This document shows positions 19,293 through 29,791 of a DNA stretch of 64,000 bases, piece by piece; the stretch's first letter is position 1; each line of letters opens with the position of its first letter. The DNA is from Pseudomonadota bacterium (GTDB lineage: Bacteria; Pseudomonadota; Alphaproteobacteria; Sphingomonadales; Sphingomonadaceae). Below the pieces are notes generated by a model that was not told the DNA's origin, did no database searches, and saw only the letters and a list, made by a program, of their open reading frames with translations. The translations under genes were made by a program, and so were the position numbers. The stretch lies in assembly GCA_021849075.1 (NCBI GenBank), contig JAJZTH010000009.1:54467-118466 (forward strand), read 5' to 3'.

Positions 19293-20028
19293 TCGACTGC
19301 GCCGGGCGGCATGGCTGGGAGCATTGCTGCTCGCCGGCCATGCCCATGCCGGCACCGCCCAAAGCCCGTCCGCTATCACCGCCACGGTTGAAACCGCCAG
19401 TGACGAACGACGTCGCGGCCTCAGCTGGAGCGACGGCGACCCGGTGCTGCGCGGCACGCTCTCCGTGCCCGTCGCCGATGGCCTCAGCCTGGATGGCACC
19501 GCCACCACCCTCTGGGGCAGCGACCGTCATGGCGGCGCAGACGCCGTGCTCGATGTGGGCGCCACCTATGCCAGGCAACTGGGCGGGTTCCGCCTCAGCG
19601 CCGAAGGCCGCTATCATCTCTTCCCCGGCGCCGATCACGCTTTTGGCCATTGGGGTTATGGCGAAGTCGGCGCAATCGCCGGCTTCCTGCTCGGCCCCGC
19701 CAGCGTCGATCTGGCAGCCCGCTACGCGCCGCGCCAGTCATCCATCGGCGGCGACAATCTTTACGTCTCGGCCAGTTCCGCCATTGCCATCCCCGGCACG
19801 CCCTTGACCTTGTCCGGTCATGTCGGCCGGTCGTCAGGCGATGTGCGCGATCCCCTGCGCGCCACGCGGCTGCGTCCCGATGGCAATTACTGGGATCATG
19901 GCGTCGCGCTCGACTGGTACAGGGGTCGCTGGTCCGCCGGCCTGCGTTATGCCGACACCGACATCGACGCCCCCAACAGCGCTCATGCCGGGGCCAGCCT
20001 GATCGCACGGATCGGTTTCACCCTTTGA
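19279..20028 (+). CDS. TorF-like putative outer-membrane porin
   Basis: A 249-aa protein with an N-terminal signal peptide (RRAAWLGALLLAGHAHA-G). The mature part has the alternating pattern of a beta-barrel and the opening of TorF-type proteins: VETASDERRRGLSWSDGDPVLRG, later LRYADTDIDAPNSAHAG and a final aromatic-ended strand IARIGFTL. The role is a presumed outer-membrane channel, substrate unknown. The start is uncertain: no ATG fits, and the TTG at 19279 gives the shortest reading with the full signal peptide, overlapping the upstream gene by 14 bp. Confidence 0.68.
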   Translation: MHPTDRLRRAAWLGALLLAGHAHAGTAQSPSAITATVETASDERRRGLSWSDGDPVLRGTLSVPVADGLSLDGTATTLWGSDRHGGADAVLDVGATYARQLGGFRLSAEGRYHLFPGADHAFGHWGYGEVGAIAGFLLGPASVDLAARYAPRQSSIGGDNLYVSASSAIAIPGTPLTLSGHVGRSSGDVRDPLRATRLRPDGNYWDHGVALDWYRGRWSAGLRYADTDIDAPNSAHAGASLIARIGFTL

Positions 20029-20083
20029 CGCCCTGTCCTATCCCCTCCCGCTTTGGTACGATCGCAGCGGGAGGATTTGCATC

Positions 20084-20479
20084 ATGCCGGTAGAAATCAC
20101 GATTCTCGCCTGGGGCATGATCCTGCTCCTCGTCCACATCTTCGCCGCCGCCCATGTGAAGACCAAACAATATGGCGCGAAATGGAATATGGGCGCGCGC
20201 GACGAACATCTGCCGCCCATGAACCCGCTGGCCGGCCGCCTCGCCCGTGCGGAGGCCAATTACAAGGAAACCCTGCCCATCGCCATCGTCGCCCTGATTG
20301 GCGTGGTGCTGGCAGACAAGACCAGCGAATGGACGGCGATGGGCGGCTGGATCTGGCTTGGCGCGCGGATCGTCTATCTGCCGCTCTATGCGGTTGGCGT
20401 TCCGGTCATCCGCACGATCATCTTCATGGCCGGGCTGGCCGGCATCCTCATCACCCTTTGGCCGTTGCTAAGCATTTGA
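20084..20479 (+). CDS. MAPEG-family membrane protein
   Basis: A 131-aa protein with four predicted transmembrane helices. Its MAPEG (membrane-associated, eicosanoid/glutathione) fold is indicated by GRLARAEANYKETLPIAIVAL and a following helix ARIVYLPLYAVGVPVIRT, the conserved parts of this family. Bacterial members are usually of unknown substrate. A GGGAGG ribosome site precedes the ATG. It converges with glcB. Confidence 0.9.
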   Translation: MPVEITILAWGMILLLVHIFAAAHVKTKQYGAKWNMGARDEHLPPMNPLAGRLARAEANYKETLPIAIVALIGVVLADKTSEWTAMGGWIWLGARIVYLPLYAVGVPVIRTIIFMAGLAGILITLWPLLSI

Positions 20480-20520
20480 CCTCCGTTCGCTTCGAACAAA
20501 GTCGAGAAACGAACGGAGGT
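20479..20520. terminator. Palindrome between the MAPEG gene and glcB, probable two-way terminator
   Basis: A perfect 11-bp stem (ACCTCCGTTCG, 20479-20489; CGAACGGAGGT, 20510-20520) starts at the MAPEG stop codon and is followed by TTTGG. The same arm sequence occurs at 3254-3270 and a close relative at 60356-60425, so it is also a member of a repeat family. Confidence 0.6.
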
Positions 20521-20531
20521 TTGGACCAGGC

Positions 20532-22643
20532 TTATGCGTCCTCCAGCGCTTCCGCCTTCTGTTCCGCGCGGAAGGCATGGAGCAAAGGTTCGGTATAGCC
20601 GCTGGGCTGTTCGACGCCTTCGAACACCAGCGCCCGCGCCGCCTGATAGGCCAGGCTCTCCGCCTCCCGACCGCTCATCGGCTGATACAGCGGATCGCCG
20701 GCATTTTGCGCATCGACCTTGGCGGCCATGCGGCTCAGCGCGGCATCGACCTGATCGCCCGTGCAGACGCCATGCAACAGCCAGTTGGCCATATGCTGCG
20801 ATGAAATGCGCAGCGTCGCCCGGTCCTCCATCAGGCCGATATCGTGGATATCGGGAACCTTGGAGCAGCCGACGCCCTGATCGACCCAACGAACGACATA
20901 GCCAAGGATGCCCTGCGCATTATTGTCCAGTTCCTGCGCGATCTCCTCATCCGAGAAGTTGCGGCCAACCGCGACGGGGATGGTCAGCAACTTCTCCAGC
21001 GGCGCGATGCCTTCGGCCTTGCGCTCGTCCTGCCGGGCGAAGACGTCGATACGATGATAATGGGTCGCGTGCAGCGTGGCGGCCGTGGGCGAAGGAACCC
21101 AGGCGGTGTTGGCGCCGCTCCTGGAATGACCGACCTTCTGCTCCAGCATGTCGGCCATGCGATCAGGCGCGGCCCACATGCCCTTGCCGATCTGCGCCCG
21201 CCCCGACAGGCCACAGGCCAGGCCGATCTGGACGTTGCGATCCTCATAGGCCGCGATCCAGTCGCTGGTCTTCATCTCCCCCTTGGGGATCATCGGCCCG
21301 GCCTGCATCGATGTGTGCATCTCGTCCCCGGTGCGATCGAGGAAGCCGGTGTTGATGAAGACGATGCGGTCGCGAACCGCCTCGATACAGGCGGCCAGGT
21401 TTGCCGAGGTCCGCCGCTCCTCATCCATGACGCCGACCTTGATCGTGTGGCGCGCCAGGCCCAGCAAATCCTCGATCGCATCGAACAGGCGGTTGGTGAA
21501 TGCAGCTTCCTCCGGCCCATGCATCTTGGGCTTGACGATGTAGACGCTGCCGGTCCGACTATTGCCGCCCTGCTTTTGCAGGTCGTGGATCGCGATCAAA
21601 CTGGTGACGATGCCGTCCAATATACCCTCCGGCGCCTCCTCCCCATTGGGCAGGCGGATGGCCGGATTGGTCATCAAATGGCCGACATTGCGGACGAACA
21701 GCAGGCTGCGCCCCGGCAGGGTGAAGGCGCTGCCATCCGGCGCGGTGTAAGCCCGATCGGGATTGAGCGCGCGGGTCATCATCGCGCCATTCTTCTCGAA
21801 CGTATCGGTCAGGTCGCCCTGCATCAGGCCCAGCCAATTGGCATAGGCGGCAACCTTGTCCTCCGCATCGACGGCGGCGACGGAGTCTTCAAGATCGCAA
21901 ATCGCGGTCAACGCCGATTCCAGGATGACGTCGGCGATGCCAGCCAGATCGGTCGCGCCGATCGGATGCGCCTTGTCAAAAACAACCTCGATATGAAGAC
22001 CGTTGTGGCGGAACAGCTTTCCCTTCTCGCTCGTGCCGATGTACCGCGCCGGATCGGCCAAAACGATCTCGTCGCTCGCCAGATCGGCCCAGCTGCCACT
22101 GGCCAGCGGGATGGCGTCGTCCAGAAACGCCTTGGCCCATGCAATGACCTGTGCGCCGCGCGCAGCGTCATAGCCTTTCCCCGCCGCTGCCCCGGAAATG
22201 GCGTCGGTGCCATAGAGCGCGTCATACAGGCTGCCCCAGCGCGCATTGGCGGCGTTCAGCAGGAAGCGGGCGTTGAGGATGGGAACAACCAGCTGCGGCC
22301 CAGCCATCCGAGCAACTTCATCATCGACTTTCTCGCTACCGATGGTGAAGGGCGCAGGTTCGGGCACCAGATAACCGATGTCATGCAAGAAGCTTTGGTA
22401 GGCGGCGGCGTCATGCGGCTGGCCCCGGCGCTGTTCATGCCAGCTGTCAATCTGCGCCTGCAACGTATCGCGCTTGCGCAACAGGGCGGCGTTTTCCGGG
22501 GCAAAGCGCGCAAAAATGGCGGCCGCGCCGTTCCAGAAGGTGTCGGGCGCAATACCGGTGCCGGGCAGCGCGCGGGTTTCGATGAAATTGGCCAGTTGCT
22601 CGGCGACCTGAAGGCCGGCCTTGTCGATCATGCGGTCGGTCAT
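20532..22643 (-). CDS. glcB: Malate synthase G
   Basis: A 703-aa enzyme condensing glyoxylate with acetyl-CoA to malate, the second step of the glyoxylate bypass. Diagnostic segments include [58 protein letters not shown] and [18 protein letters not shown]. The length matches the G isoform. The ATG at 22643 is chosen because GGAG lies 8 nt upstream; an ATG ten codons earlier is also possible. It is divergent from a LysR regulator that may control it. No isocitrate lyase gene is in the window. Confidence 0.96.
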   Translation of the reverse strand: MTDRMIDKAGLQVAEQLANFIETRALPGTGIAPDTFWNGAAAIFARFAPENAALLRKRDTLQAQIDSWHEQRRGQPHDAAAYQSFLHDIGYLVPEPAPFTIGSEKVDDEVARMAGPQLVVPILNARFLLNAANARWGSLYDALYGTDAISGAAAGKGYDAARGAQVIAWAKAFLDDAIPLASGSWADLASDEIVLADPARYIGTSEKGKLFRHNGLHIEVVFDKAHPIGATDLAGIADVILESALTAICDLEDSVAAVDAEDKVAAYANWLGLMQGDLTDTFEKNGAMMTRALNPDRAYTAPDGSAFTLPGRSLLFVRNVGHLMTNPAIRLPNGEEAPEGILDGIVTSLIAIHDLQKQGGNSRTGSVYIVKPKMHGPEEAAFTNRLFDAIEDLLGLARHTIKVGVMDEERRTSANLAACIEAVRDRIVFINTGFLDRTGDEMHTSMQAGPMIPKGEMKTSDWIAAYEDRNVQIGLACGLSGRAQIGKGMWAAPDRMADMLEQKVGHSRSGANTAWVPSPTAATLHATHYHRIDVFARQDERKAEGIAPLEKLLTIPVAVGRNFSDEEIAQELDNNAQGILGYVVRWVDQGVGCSKVPDIHDIGLMEDRATLRISSQHMANWLLHGVCTGDQVDAALSRMAAKVDAQNAGDPLYQPMSGREAESLAYQAARALVFEGVEQPSGYTEPLLHAFRAEQKAEALEDA

Positions 22644-22705
22644 GCTATCCACTCCATTGGTTGCGTCCTTCATAGACTGTTCGCATTATGCGGTGTAGAC
22701 GCTAT

Positions 22706-22740
22706 TATTCGAAGACAGTCATTCCTGTGGTGAACGAATA
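22706..22740. promoter_or_regulatory. Possible LysR operator in the glcB/lysR gap
   Basis: TATTCG (22706-22711) and CGAATA (22735-22740) form an inverted pair 23 bp apart. The right half overlaps the regulator's start codon, which would fit autoregulation. Weak evidence. Confidence 0.25.
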
Positions 22741-23645
22741 TGATGGACCCTGACCATGAACTGTTCGTGGCAGTAGTAGACGAAGGCGGACTGGCGGCGG
22801 CCGGGCGGCGGCTGCATATCTCGCCCGCGATGATGTCCAAACGGCTTGCCCGACTGGAGGAAAGGCTAGGCGCAAAGCTGGTCCATCGCACCACGCGGCG
22901 GCTGGCACTGACCTCGACGGGCGAACAATTGCACGCTGACCTGCGGGGCATATTGGCGGCGCTGGACGAAGCGGAACGGCGCGTATCGGGCGCATCGGCA
23001 GTTGCCAGCGGGGCGCTGCGCGTCACCGCGCCGACATCCTTCGGCCGCATGCATCTGGCGCCCTATCTTCAGCGTTTTTTGGATGCGCACCCCAAGGTGG
23101 AACTCAGCATCGACCTGTCGGACGATTTCGCCGACCTGATCGAAAGCCGGGCGGACCTGGCCATCCGCATCACCGCCGATCCGGGCGCGGGGTTGACGGC
23201 GCAAAGGCTGGCCACCAATCGGCGCATCCTGTGCGCGTCGCCCGCCTATCTGGTGCAGCATGGCACTCCCAGGACGATTGCGGACCTCGGCCATCATCGC
23301 CTGCTCGCCGCCGACGGCCAGATGCCCTGGCGACTGATCGGGCCAAAGGGACCAACGAAGGTGGAAGGCCATAGCCATGTCCGCACTAACAGCAGCGAAC
23401 TGGTGCGCGAGCTGACGCTGGCGGGCGGCGGCGTGGCGCTGCGGTCATTGTGGGACATCAGCACAGCTTTGCTGCGCGGCGAAGTGCAGCAAATTTTACC
23501 CGCCTATGAAGGGTCCAGCGACGTCGGCCTGTTCGCGGTGCAACTGCCACAGGCCAATCCGCCGCGCGCGATCAGTGCCTTTGTCGATTTTCTTGTTACA
23601 CTTTATGTCCCGACGCCCCCTTGGGAACGGACCGTCTTGCCCTAG
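22740..23645 (+). CDS. LysR-family transcriptional regulator
   Basis: A 301-aa regulator. The N-terminal winged helix-turn-helix is clear (LAAAGRRLHISPAMMSKRLARLEERLGAKLVHRTTRRLALTSTG, residues ~17-60, here only summarised), with a type 2 periplasmic-binding-like effector domain after it. It faces glcB across a 96-bp gap, the classical layout for a LysR protein and its target, so glcB control is a reasonable guess. Two adjacent ATG codons (22740, 22743) could serve as start. Confidence 0.93.
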   Translation: MMDPDHELFVAVVDEGGLAAAGRRLHISPAMMSKRLARLEERLGAKLVHRTTRRLALTSTGEQLHADLRGILAALDEAERRVSGASAVASGALRVTAPTSFGRMHLAPYLQRFLDAHPKVELSIDLSDDFADLIESRADLAIRITADPGAGLTAQRLATNRRILCASPAYLVQHGTPRTIADLGHHRLLAADGQMPWRLIGPKGPTKVEGHSHVRTNSSELVRELTLAGGGVALRSLWDISTALLRGEVQQILPAYEGSSDVGLFAVQLPQANPPRAISAFVDFLVTLYVPTPPWERTVLP

Positions 23646-23672
23646 CGGAACGCAGTCACTAAGGCCCATCGC

Positions 23673-25940
23673 ATGGACGATAACACACGCCGCGCCGCCC
23701 TCGACTATCACCGCTATCCCCAGCCCGGTAAGCTCCGCATCGAGCCGACCAAGCGCATGGTGAACCAGCGCGACCTTGCCCTGGCCTATTCGCCGGGCGT
23801 CGCCGCGCCCTGCGTCGAGATCGCCGCCGATCCCGACAAGGCGATGGATTATACCGCGCGCGGCAATCTGGTCGCCGTCATCTCCAACGGCACCGCCGTT
23901 CTGGGCCTGGGCGCGATCGGCGCGCTGGCGTCCAAGCCGGTGATGGAAGGCAAGGCCGTCCTCTTCAAGAAATTCGCCGACATCGATGTGTTCGACATTG
24001 AAGTCGACACCACCGACCCGGACAAGTTTGTCGAAGCCGTCGCCCTGCTGGAGCCGACCTTTGGCGGCATCAATCTGGAAGACATCAAGGCGCCCGAATG
24101 CTTTGAGATCGAAGCGCGGCTGAAGGCCCGGATGAACATTCCGGTCTTCCATGACGATCAGCATGGCACCGCCATCGTCGTCGCCGCCGCAGTGCGCAAT
24201 GCGCTGGTGCTGCAGGGCAAGACTCTGGCCGACGCAAAGCTGGTGACGTCGGGCGCGGGCGCCGCCGCGCTGGCCTGCGTCGACCTGCTCGTGTCGATGG
24301 GCCTGCCGATTGAAAATGTGACGATGACCGACAAGGACGGCGTCATCCATTCGGGTCGCGAAGGCATGCTGCCCAACATGGCGCGCTATGCCCGCAACAC
24401 CAACGCGCGCACCCTGCCCGATGTGCTGCCGGGCGCAAACCTGTTCCTCGGCCTGTCTGCCCCAGGCGTGCTGAAGCCGGAATGGCTGCCGCTGATGGCG
24501 CCCAATCCGCTGATCTTCGCGCTCGCCAACCCGGAACCGGAAATCCGCCCGGAGGCCGCGCGCGAAGTCCGCCCGGATGCGATCATCGCCACCGGCCGCT
24601 CGGACTATCCGAACCAGGTCAACAATGTCCTGTGCTTCCCCTACATCTTCCGCGGCGCGCTCGACGTGGGCGCTACGCAGATCAACGAAGCGATGAAGGT
24701 CGCCGCTGCCGACGCTATAGCCGCGCTGGCCCGCATGCCTGCGCATGACAGCGTGGCGCAGGCTTATGGCGGTCGCAAGCTGGTGTTCGGTGCGGACTAT
24801 ATCATCCCCACGCCGTTCGACCCGCGCCTGATCGGCGAGATCGCCGTCGCCGTCGCCAAAGCCGCAATGGACAGCGGCGTCGCCAAGAAGACCCTGAACC
24901 TGGACGATTACAAGCGCAGCCTGACCCATCAGAGCACCCGCTCGGGCCAGTTGATGCTGCCGGTGTTCGAAGCCGCGCGCGGCAGCGCCTGTCGCATCGT
25001 CTATGGCGAGGGTGAGGATGATCGCGTGCTGCGCGCCATTCGCGATGCGCTGGACGAAGGGATCGTGCAGCCGACCATTATTGCGCGTCGCCGCATCCTG
25101 GAACAGAAGCTGCCCGAACTCGGCCTCAATCTCGACCTCGACAAGGATGTCGTGGTGATCGATCCGGAAACCGACCATCTGGTGATGGGCGAACTGGTCG
25201 AAGCCTATCGCGCCATCGCGTCGCGCCGGGGCGTGCCCGCCGATGAAATATTGCGCCATGTCTATCGCCGCCCCACCATCACCGCCGCCATGCTGCTGCG
25301 CACCGGCCGCGTCGACGCCGCTCTGGTCGGCGGCCGCTCCGAATATTGGGGGCAGGTGGAACATGTGCTGCGCATCATCGATCGCGTGCCGGGCCATAGT
25401 CGCGTCTATGCGCTGGCCGGCCTGATCCTGGACGCTGGCGCACTGTTCATCACCGACACCCATATGGTGCCCGACCCCACGCCCGAACAGATTGCGGAAA
25501 TGACGCTGGCGGCTTCGGCCGAATTGCAGCATTTCGGCCTGGCCCCGCGCGTGGCGTTGCTGTCTCACTCCAATTTCGGCGCGTCGCACACCGACAGCGC
25601 GCGCAAAATGCGCGCCGCGCTCAAGCTGGTCCGCGCAGCAGCTCCGGAACTGGCCGTCGATGGCGAAATGCACGCCGACGCCGCGCTCAGTCAGTCGCTG
25701 CGCGAACGCCTGATCCCCGATTCACGGTTCGAAGGGCCGGCCAACCTCTTGGTCATGCCCAACCTGGATGCGGCCAACATCACGCTAACCGCCCTGTCCG
25801 CGTCTTCCAGTTCGCCGACAGTCGGGCCAATGCTGATGGGCCTATCCAAGCCGATCCATGTGCTGACGCCTGGCGTGACATCGCGCGGCATCCTGAACCT
25901 GACTGCGATCGCAGCGGCGGAAGTGGCGCGGGAAGGCTGA
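23673..25940 (+). CDS. maeB: NADP-dependent malic enzyme with C-terminal phosphotransacetylase-like domain
   Basis: A 755-aa fusion that decarboxylates malate to pyruvate. The malic-enzyme domain (~1-430) has [32 protein letters not shown] and the NAD(P)-binding [16 protein letters not shown]. The second half (~440-755) resembles phosphate acetyltransferase ([23 protein letters not shown]), which in MaeB proteins is regulatory and usually inactive. It probably supplies pyruvate and NADPH. The ATG at 23673 gives the normal start. Confidence 0.96.
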   Translation: MDDNTRRAALDYHRYPQPGKLRIEPTKRMVNQRDLALAYSPGVAAPCVEIAADPDKAMDYTARGNLVAVISNGTAVLGLGAIGALASKPVMEGKAVLFKKFADIDVFDIEVDTTDPDKFVEAVALLEPTFGGINLEDIKAPECFEIEARLKARMNIPVFHDDQHGTAIVVAAAVRNALVLQGKTLADAKLVTSGAGAAALACVDLLVSMGLPIENVTMTDKDGVIHSGREGMLPNMARYARNTNARTLPDVLPGANLFLGLSAPGVLKPEWLPLMAPNPLIFALANPEPEIRPEAAREVRPDAIIATGRSDYPNQVNNVLCFPYIFRGALDVGATQINEAMKVAAADAIAALARMPAHDSVAQAYGGRKLVFGADYIIPTPFDPRLIGEIAVAVAKAAMDSGVAKKTLNLDDYKRSLTHQSTRSGQLMLPVFEAARGSACRIVYGEGEDDRVLRAIRDALDEGIVQPTIIARRRILEQKLPELGLNLDLDKDVVVIDPETDHLVMGELVEAYRAIASRRGVPADEILRHVYRRPTITAAMLLRTGRVDAALVGGRSEYWGQVEHVLRIIDRVPGHSRVYALAGLILDAGALFITDTHMVPDPTPEQIAEMTLAASAELQHFGLAPRVALLSHSNFGASHTDSARKMRAALKLVRAAAPELAVDGEMHADAALSQSLRERLIPDSRFEGPANLLVMPNLDAANITLTALSASSSSPTVGPMLMGLSKPIHVLTPGVTSRGILNLTAIAAAEVAREG

Positions 25941-25980
25941 GCTTAACCTTTCCGCCCTATGCTGCGCCGCGAAGGAAGGC

Positions 25981-26688
25981 ATGAGGGCAAAGATGGCGGG
26001 TTTCCCGAAAGACGTTGGGCCAAAGCTGGCGATCGGCGGCGTGGTGGCCGTGACCGCATTGGTCGTGGGCGTCTCGATCGACCGGCAAGCATTCGAGGGT
26101 AAGGCTGCGCCGGAAGCGCCGGTGGCCGCGCAGAAAGCAGATGGTTCGCCTGCTGCGCCCCAACCCGCAGCAAAGCCCGCCGAACTCCGCAGCGATCAAG
26201 GCATGGCGGTAGATCCCAACGCGCTGCGCGTGAAGCGGGTGCTGAAGATCGACGGACCATTCCGCCACGGCGATTATGCCTGGGACGAAAATGGCGCGCC
26301 CAAGACCGGGCGCATCATCATCACCGTCGATCTGCGCGCGCAGACGCTGTCGGTCTTTCGCGACGGTTATGAAATTGGCGCGGCGGTCATCCTTTATGGC
26401 GCGACCGACAAACCAAGCCCCAAAGGCGCCTTCCCAATCAGTCAGAAGGTCGCGGACTATTATTCGCGCACCTATAATAATGCGCCCATGCCCTACGCCC
26501 AGCGCCTGACCAGCGACGGCGTGTTCATCCATGGCAGCGATGTGCAATGGGGCCGCGGCACCCATGGTTGCATCGGCGTGCCCACGGCTTTCGCGCAGAA
26601 ATTGTTCGGTGTGACCAAGCTGGGCGACCTGGTCGTCATCACCGATGGCAAGATGCTGGACGTCAGTCAGGCCAAGGTGAGCGGCTGA
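25981..26688 (+). CDS. L,D-transpeptidase (YkuD family)
   Basis: A 235-aa protein with an N-terminal membrane anchor or uncleaved signal (LAIGGVVAVTALVVGVSI). The YkuD catalytic domain occupies about residues 110-225. The active-site motif is HGSDVQWGRGTHGCIGVP, with the conserved His and catalytic Cys of L,D-transpeptidases, which cross-link peptidoglycan or attach proteins to it in the periplasm. Two starts are possible: 25981 and 25993 (MAGFPK), the latter with GAGGG 5 nt upstream. It converges with the EamA gene, 7 bp apart. Confidence 0.92.
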   Translation: MRAKMAGFPKDVGPKLAIGGVVAVTALVVGVSIDRQAFEGKAAPEAPVAAQKADGSPAAPQPAAKPAELRSDQGMAVDPNALRVKRVLKIDGPFRHGDYAWDENGAPKTGRIIITVDLRAQTLSVFRDGYEIGAAVILYGATDKPSPKGAFPISQKVADYYSRTYNNAPMPYAQRLTSDGVFIHGSDVQWGRGTHGCIGVPTAFAQKLFGVTKLGDLVVITDGKMLDVSQAKVSG

Positions 26689-26695
26689 CCCATCG

Positions 26696-27583
26696 CTATT
26701 GCGGCGCTTCCTCGATCGCCGGCTTGCGCCCGGCCGTCAGCGCGCTGCCGCCCGATGCCGCCATGATGCACAGAATGGCGACCCACTGCAGCGGCGTGAG
26801 CCACTCACCCAGCAGCAGGAAGCCAATTACCGCTCCCACCGCCGGCGCGGAACTGACCATCAGGCCGAACACAGGCGCCGGCAATCGCCGCATCGCCTCC
26901 ATATCCAGCGAATAGGGCAAGGCGCTGGACAAGATGGCAATGGCGATGCCCAACAGCAGCACATGGGGGCTGAACAGCGCGGCATTTTGCTCGGCGAGCC
27001 CGACGGGCAATATCAGGATTGCCGCAATCAGCATGCCCCATGCGACCGCATCGCCGCCCAAAGCGCCCGAAACGCGCTTGCCTGTCAATATATAGGTCGC
27101 CCAGCACGCCGCCGCCGCCAGCGCAAAGCCGACCCCCGCCGGATCGAGCGCAGCATCGGCACGCAGCGGCAACAGCAGCAGCAATCCCGCGACGGCCGCC
27201 GTCAGCCACAGAAAATCCTTCGGCCGGCGCGATCCGAACAGGACGACGGCCAGCGGCCCGATCACTTCGATCGCAATGGCAATGCCGATCGGGATGCGCG
27301 CGAACGCCTGATAGATCAGGATGTTCATCAGCCCCAGCACCGCGCCATAGGCCAGCAGTGGCCACCGCAGCCCTACTGGAATCGCGCGCCGCCAAGGCCG
27401 ACGGAACAATAGCAACAGGATAGCGCCCAGGCCGACTCGCAAGCTGGTGATGCCATAGGCGCCAACCAGCGGGAAAAGAGTCTTGGCGATGGCCGCACCC
27501 AGCGTCACCGATGTCAGCGACGCCAATACCGCGCCAGCCCCGACGATCACGGCGCGCCCATCCTGCCTGTTTTTCTCTGTCAT
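26696..27583 (-). CDS. EamA-family transporter (RhtA-like exporter)
   Basis: A 295-aa inner-membrane protein with about ten predicted transmembrane helices in two EamA repeats. Segments such as LVGAYGITSLRVGLGAILLLLF and GMLIAAILILPVGLAEQ match RhtA/YddG-type exporters of amino acids and metabolites; the substrate cannot be read from the sequence. The gene has a normal length and lies alone on the minus strand. Confidence 0.9.
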   Translation of the reverse strand: MTEKNRQDGRAVIVGAGAVLASLTSVTLGAAIAKTLFPLVGAYGITSLRVGLGAILLLLFRRPWRRAIPVGLRWPLLAYGAVLGLMNILIYQAFARIPIGIAIAIEVIGPLAVVLFGSRRPKDFLWLTAAVAGLLLLLPLRADAALDPAGVGFALAAAACWATYILTGKRVSGALGGDAVAWGMLIAAILILPVGLAEQNAALFSPHVLLLGIAIAILSSALPYSLDMEAMRRLPAPVFGLMVSSAPAVGAVIGFLLLGEWLTPLQWVAILCIMAASGGSALTAGRKPAIEEAPQ

Positions 27584-27757
27584 GGCGGGCGCTATAGCCG
27601 ATTATGCGGCAGGTGCGACCCATTCCTGTCGGGCGGCGCTTGCACAATTTGTCGTCGCGACTGCAAAAAACTCATACGAATGCAGGGTTGACCAACGCTG
27701 GCAGCAAGCCCATTTGCGGGACTTCCATATATTTTGCATTGCAGCATGGAGCTTGCC

Positions 27758-28951
27758 ATGGGCGCCCAGCCTCATAAAGCGCATCCCGCGCTCGTCCTGT
27801 TCGCGCTCTCGGTCGGCGCATTTGCGATCGGCACCACCGAATTTGCGTCGATGAGCCTGCTGCCCTTCTTCGCGCGTGATCTACATATCGACGCGCCGAC
27901 CGCCGGTCATGCGATCAGCGCCTATGCGCTGGGGGTGGTGGCGGGCGCGCCCGTGATCGCCGCCTTTGCCGCCCGCCTGCCGCGTCGCACGCTGCTGATC
28001 GGGCTGATGGCGATGTTCGCGATCGGCAACGCCCTGTCGGCACTATCGCCCAGCTATCACTGGATGCTGCTGTTCCGCTTCCTGTCGGGCGTGCCGCACG
28101 GCGCCTATTTCGGCGTCGCCGCGCTGGTCGCCGCCAGTCTGGTGCCGATCGAAAAGCGGACCTTGGCGATCGCCAAGGTGATGTCGGGTCTGACCATCGC
28201 CACCGTGCTGGGTGTGCCCGTCGCCAACTGGATGGGCCAAATCCTAGGCTGGCGGTCGGGCTTCTTCGTTGTTTCAGCGCTGGCGGTGCTGACCATGACG
28301 CTTGTCGCATTCTATGCCCCGCGCGACGCCGGCGATCCCAAGGCTAGTCCGATGCGGGAACTTGGGGCGCTCGGCAAGTCGCAGGTCTGGTTGACGCTGC
28401 TGACCGGCGCAATCGGCTTTGGCGGTCTGTTTGCGGTTTATACCTATGTCGCGTCGACCATGATCGAAGTGACCCATGTGTCGGAAGCCTATGTACCGCT
28501 GGTCCTGATCGCCTTCGGGTTGGGCATGACTCTCGGCAATCTGGCTATCGCCTGGCTGGCCGATCGCGCGCTCAACCGCACGGTCATCGGCGTGCTGCTG
28601 TGGAGCGCGGCGGCACTTGCCCTCTTCCCGTTCATGGCGGGCAATATCTGGAGCCTCAGCCTCATCGTCTTCCTGATCGGCGTTGGCGGCGGCATGGGCA
28701 CGCCATTGCAGGCGCGGCTGATGGACGTTGCGGGCGATGCGCAGACGCTGGCGGCCGCGCTGCATCACAGCGCGTTCAACATCGCCAATGCGATTGGCCC
28801 TTGGCTGGGCGGCCTGTCGATCGCGGCGGGCTATGGTCTGGTGTCGACCGGCTGGATCGGCTGCGCGCTATCGCTGGGTGGCCTCGCCATCTTCGTGATC
28901 GCCATCACGCTGGACCGCCGGTTAGACCTGATCCCGGCAGCCGCCGAATAA
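27758..28951 (+). CDS. MFS transporter, DHA1 / AraJ type
   Basis: A 397-aa major facilitator with 12 predicted transmembrane helices. GTTEFASMSLLPFFARDL and RFLSGVPHGAYFGVAALVAASLVP (motif region between helices 4 and 5) are typical of the YdhP/AraJ arabinose-efflux-like group. Substrates are unknown and may be drugs or sugars. The ATG at 27758 is chosen because GGAG lies 6 nt upstream; the ATG at 27746 is also in frame. It is divergent from the EamA transporter across 174 bp. Confidence 0.92.
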   Translation: MGAQPHKAHPALVLFALSVGAFAIGTTEFASMSLLPFFARDLHIDAPTAGHAISAYALGVVAGAPVIAAFAARLPRRTLLIGLMAMFAIGNALSALSPSYHWMLLFRFLSGVPHGAYFGVAALVAASLVPIEKRTLAIAKVMSGLTIATVLGVPVANWMGQILGWRSGFFVVSALAVLTMTLVAFYAPRDAGDPKASPMRELGALGKSQVWLTLLTGAIGFGGLFAVYTYVASTMIEVTHVSEAYVPLVLIAFGLGMTLGNLAIAWLADRALNRTVIGVLLWSAAALALFPFMAGNIWSLSLIVFLIGVGGGMGTPLQARLMDVAGDAQTLAAALHHSAFNIANAIGPWLGGLSIAAGYGLVSTGWIGCALSLGGLAIFVIAITLDRRLDLIPAAAE

Positions 28952-28962
28952 GCGGCTTTCTT

Positions 28963-28988
28963 CCCGCCTCTTCGCCCGATAAGGCGGG
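28963..28988 (+). terminator. Weak hairpin after the MFS gene
   Basis: CCCGCCT (28963-28969) pairs with AGGCGGG (28982-28988), about 12 bp after the stop. No T-tract is present, so termination is uncertain. Confidence 0.35.
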
Positions 28989-28992
28989 GTGC

Positions 28993-29133
28993 ATGATCGA
29001 TCAGACAAGAGAAAAGGCGCTGACCGTTTGGCGCAGATCGACACGGGTGGTTGAATCAGAGATCACATCTGAGGACTTTGCAGGTCGCCGCAAGTTTGTT
29101 ATTGGCAAGCGCAATAAAATAACAGGAGGATGA
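28993..29133 (+). CDS. Possible small basic protein (46 aa)
   Basis: A short open frame starts at an ATG 42 bp after the MFS gene, with GGCGGGG about 5 nt upstream. The product is rich in Arg/Lys (ALTVWRRSTRVVESEI, RRKFVIGKRNKITGG), with no membrane segment. No family is recognised and codon use is not informative over this length. It may be a chance frame. Confidence 0.3.
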   Translation: MIDQTREKALTVWRRSTRVVESEITSEDFAGRRKFVIGKRNKITGG

Positions 29134-29164
29134 CCGGGGCGCTCCCGCTTTACGGACTTCGCCC

Positions 29165-29791
29165 ATGCCGCCTGTCATCCCGTCACAGCCTCACTCTGCC
29201 CGTCCCCACAGCCTTGCCGAAGATGGCTATGCCATCGCCATCGGCTGCGCCTTCATCGCCATGGGGATCATGCTGCTGAAACAGGCCAGTTTGGTGACGG
29301 GCGGCATGGCGGGCATTGCGCTGCTGCTCTCCTATTTCATCCCCTGGTCGCCCGCCGCGCTGTTCATTCTGATCAATATCCCTTTCTTCCTGTTTGCCGG
29401 CAAGGCGATGGGACCGGCTTTCGGTTTCAAGACTTTGTTCGCCAATGTCGCAATCATGGCGCTGGGCCTGACGATGCCCTGGGCGATGCAGATCGCAAAG
29501 ATCAGTCCGCTTTTCGCCGCCCTGTTCGGTGGATCGATCATCGGCTTCGGCATCCTGGCCATCGCCCGCCATGGCGCGGGCGTAGGCGGGGTGGGCGTAG
29601 TGGCGCTGATCCTGCAAAAATCGCGCGGCTGGAACGCCGGCCGCACCCAGATGATCTGCGACATCATGATCCTGCTGCTGTCATTGCCAGTGCTCAGCCT
29701 AGACCGCTTCGGCCTGTCGATCCTGTCCGCCGCCGCGATGAATGCCGTATTGGTCGTAAACCATCGACCGGGGCGCTATATCGGCTATTAA
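29165..29791 (+). CDS. YitT-family membrane protein
   Basis: A 208-aa protein with five to six predicted transmembrane helices. GCAFIAMGIMLLKQASLVTGGMAGIALLLSY matches the DUF161/YitT N-terminal repeat. Function in Proteobacteria is unknown. The ATG at 29165 has no strong ribosome site, so a start slightly downstream is possible. The stop overlaps that of the convergent lipoprotein gene. Confidence 0.85.
   Translation: MPPVIPSQPHSARPHSLAEDGYAIAIGCAFIAMGIMLLKQASLVTGGMAGIALLLSYFIPWSPAALFILINIPFFLFAGKAMGPAFGFKTLFANVAIMALGLTMPWAMQIAKISPLFAALFGGSIIGFGILAIARHGAGVGGVGVVALILQKSRGWNAGRTQMICDIMILLLSLPVLSLDRFGLSILSAAAMNAVLVVNHRPGRYIGY

Noticed and set aside
23496..25673. 725-aa minus-strand open frame over maeB
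   Set aside because: Antisense shadow of a complete malic enzyme gene.
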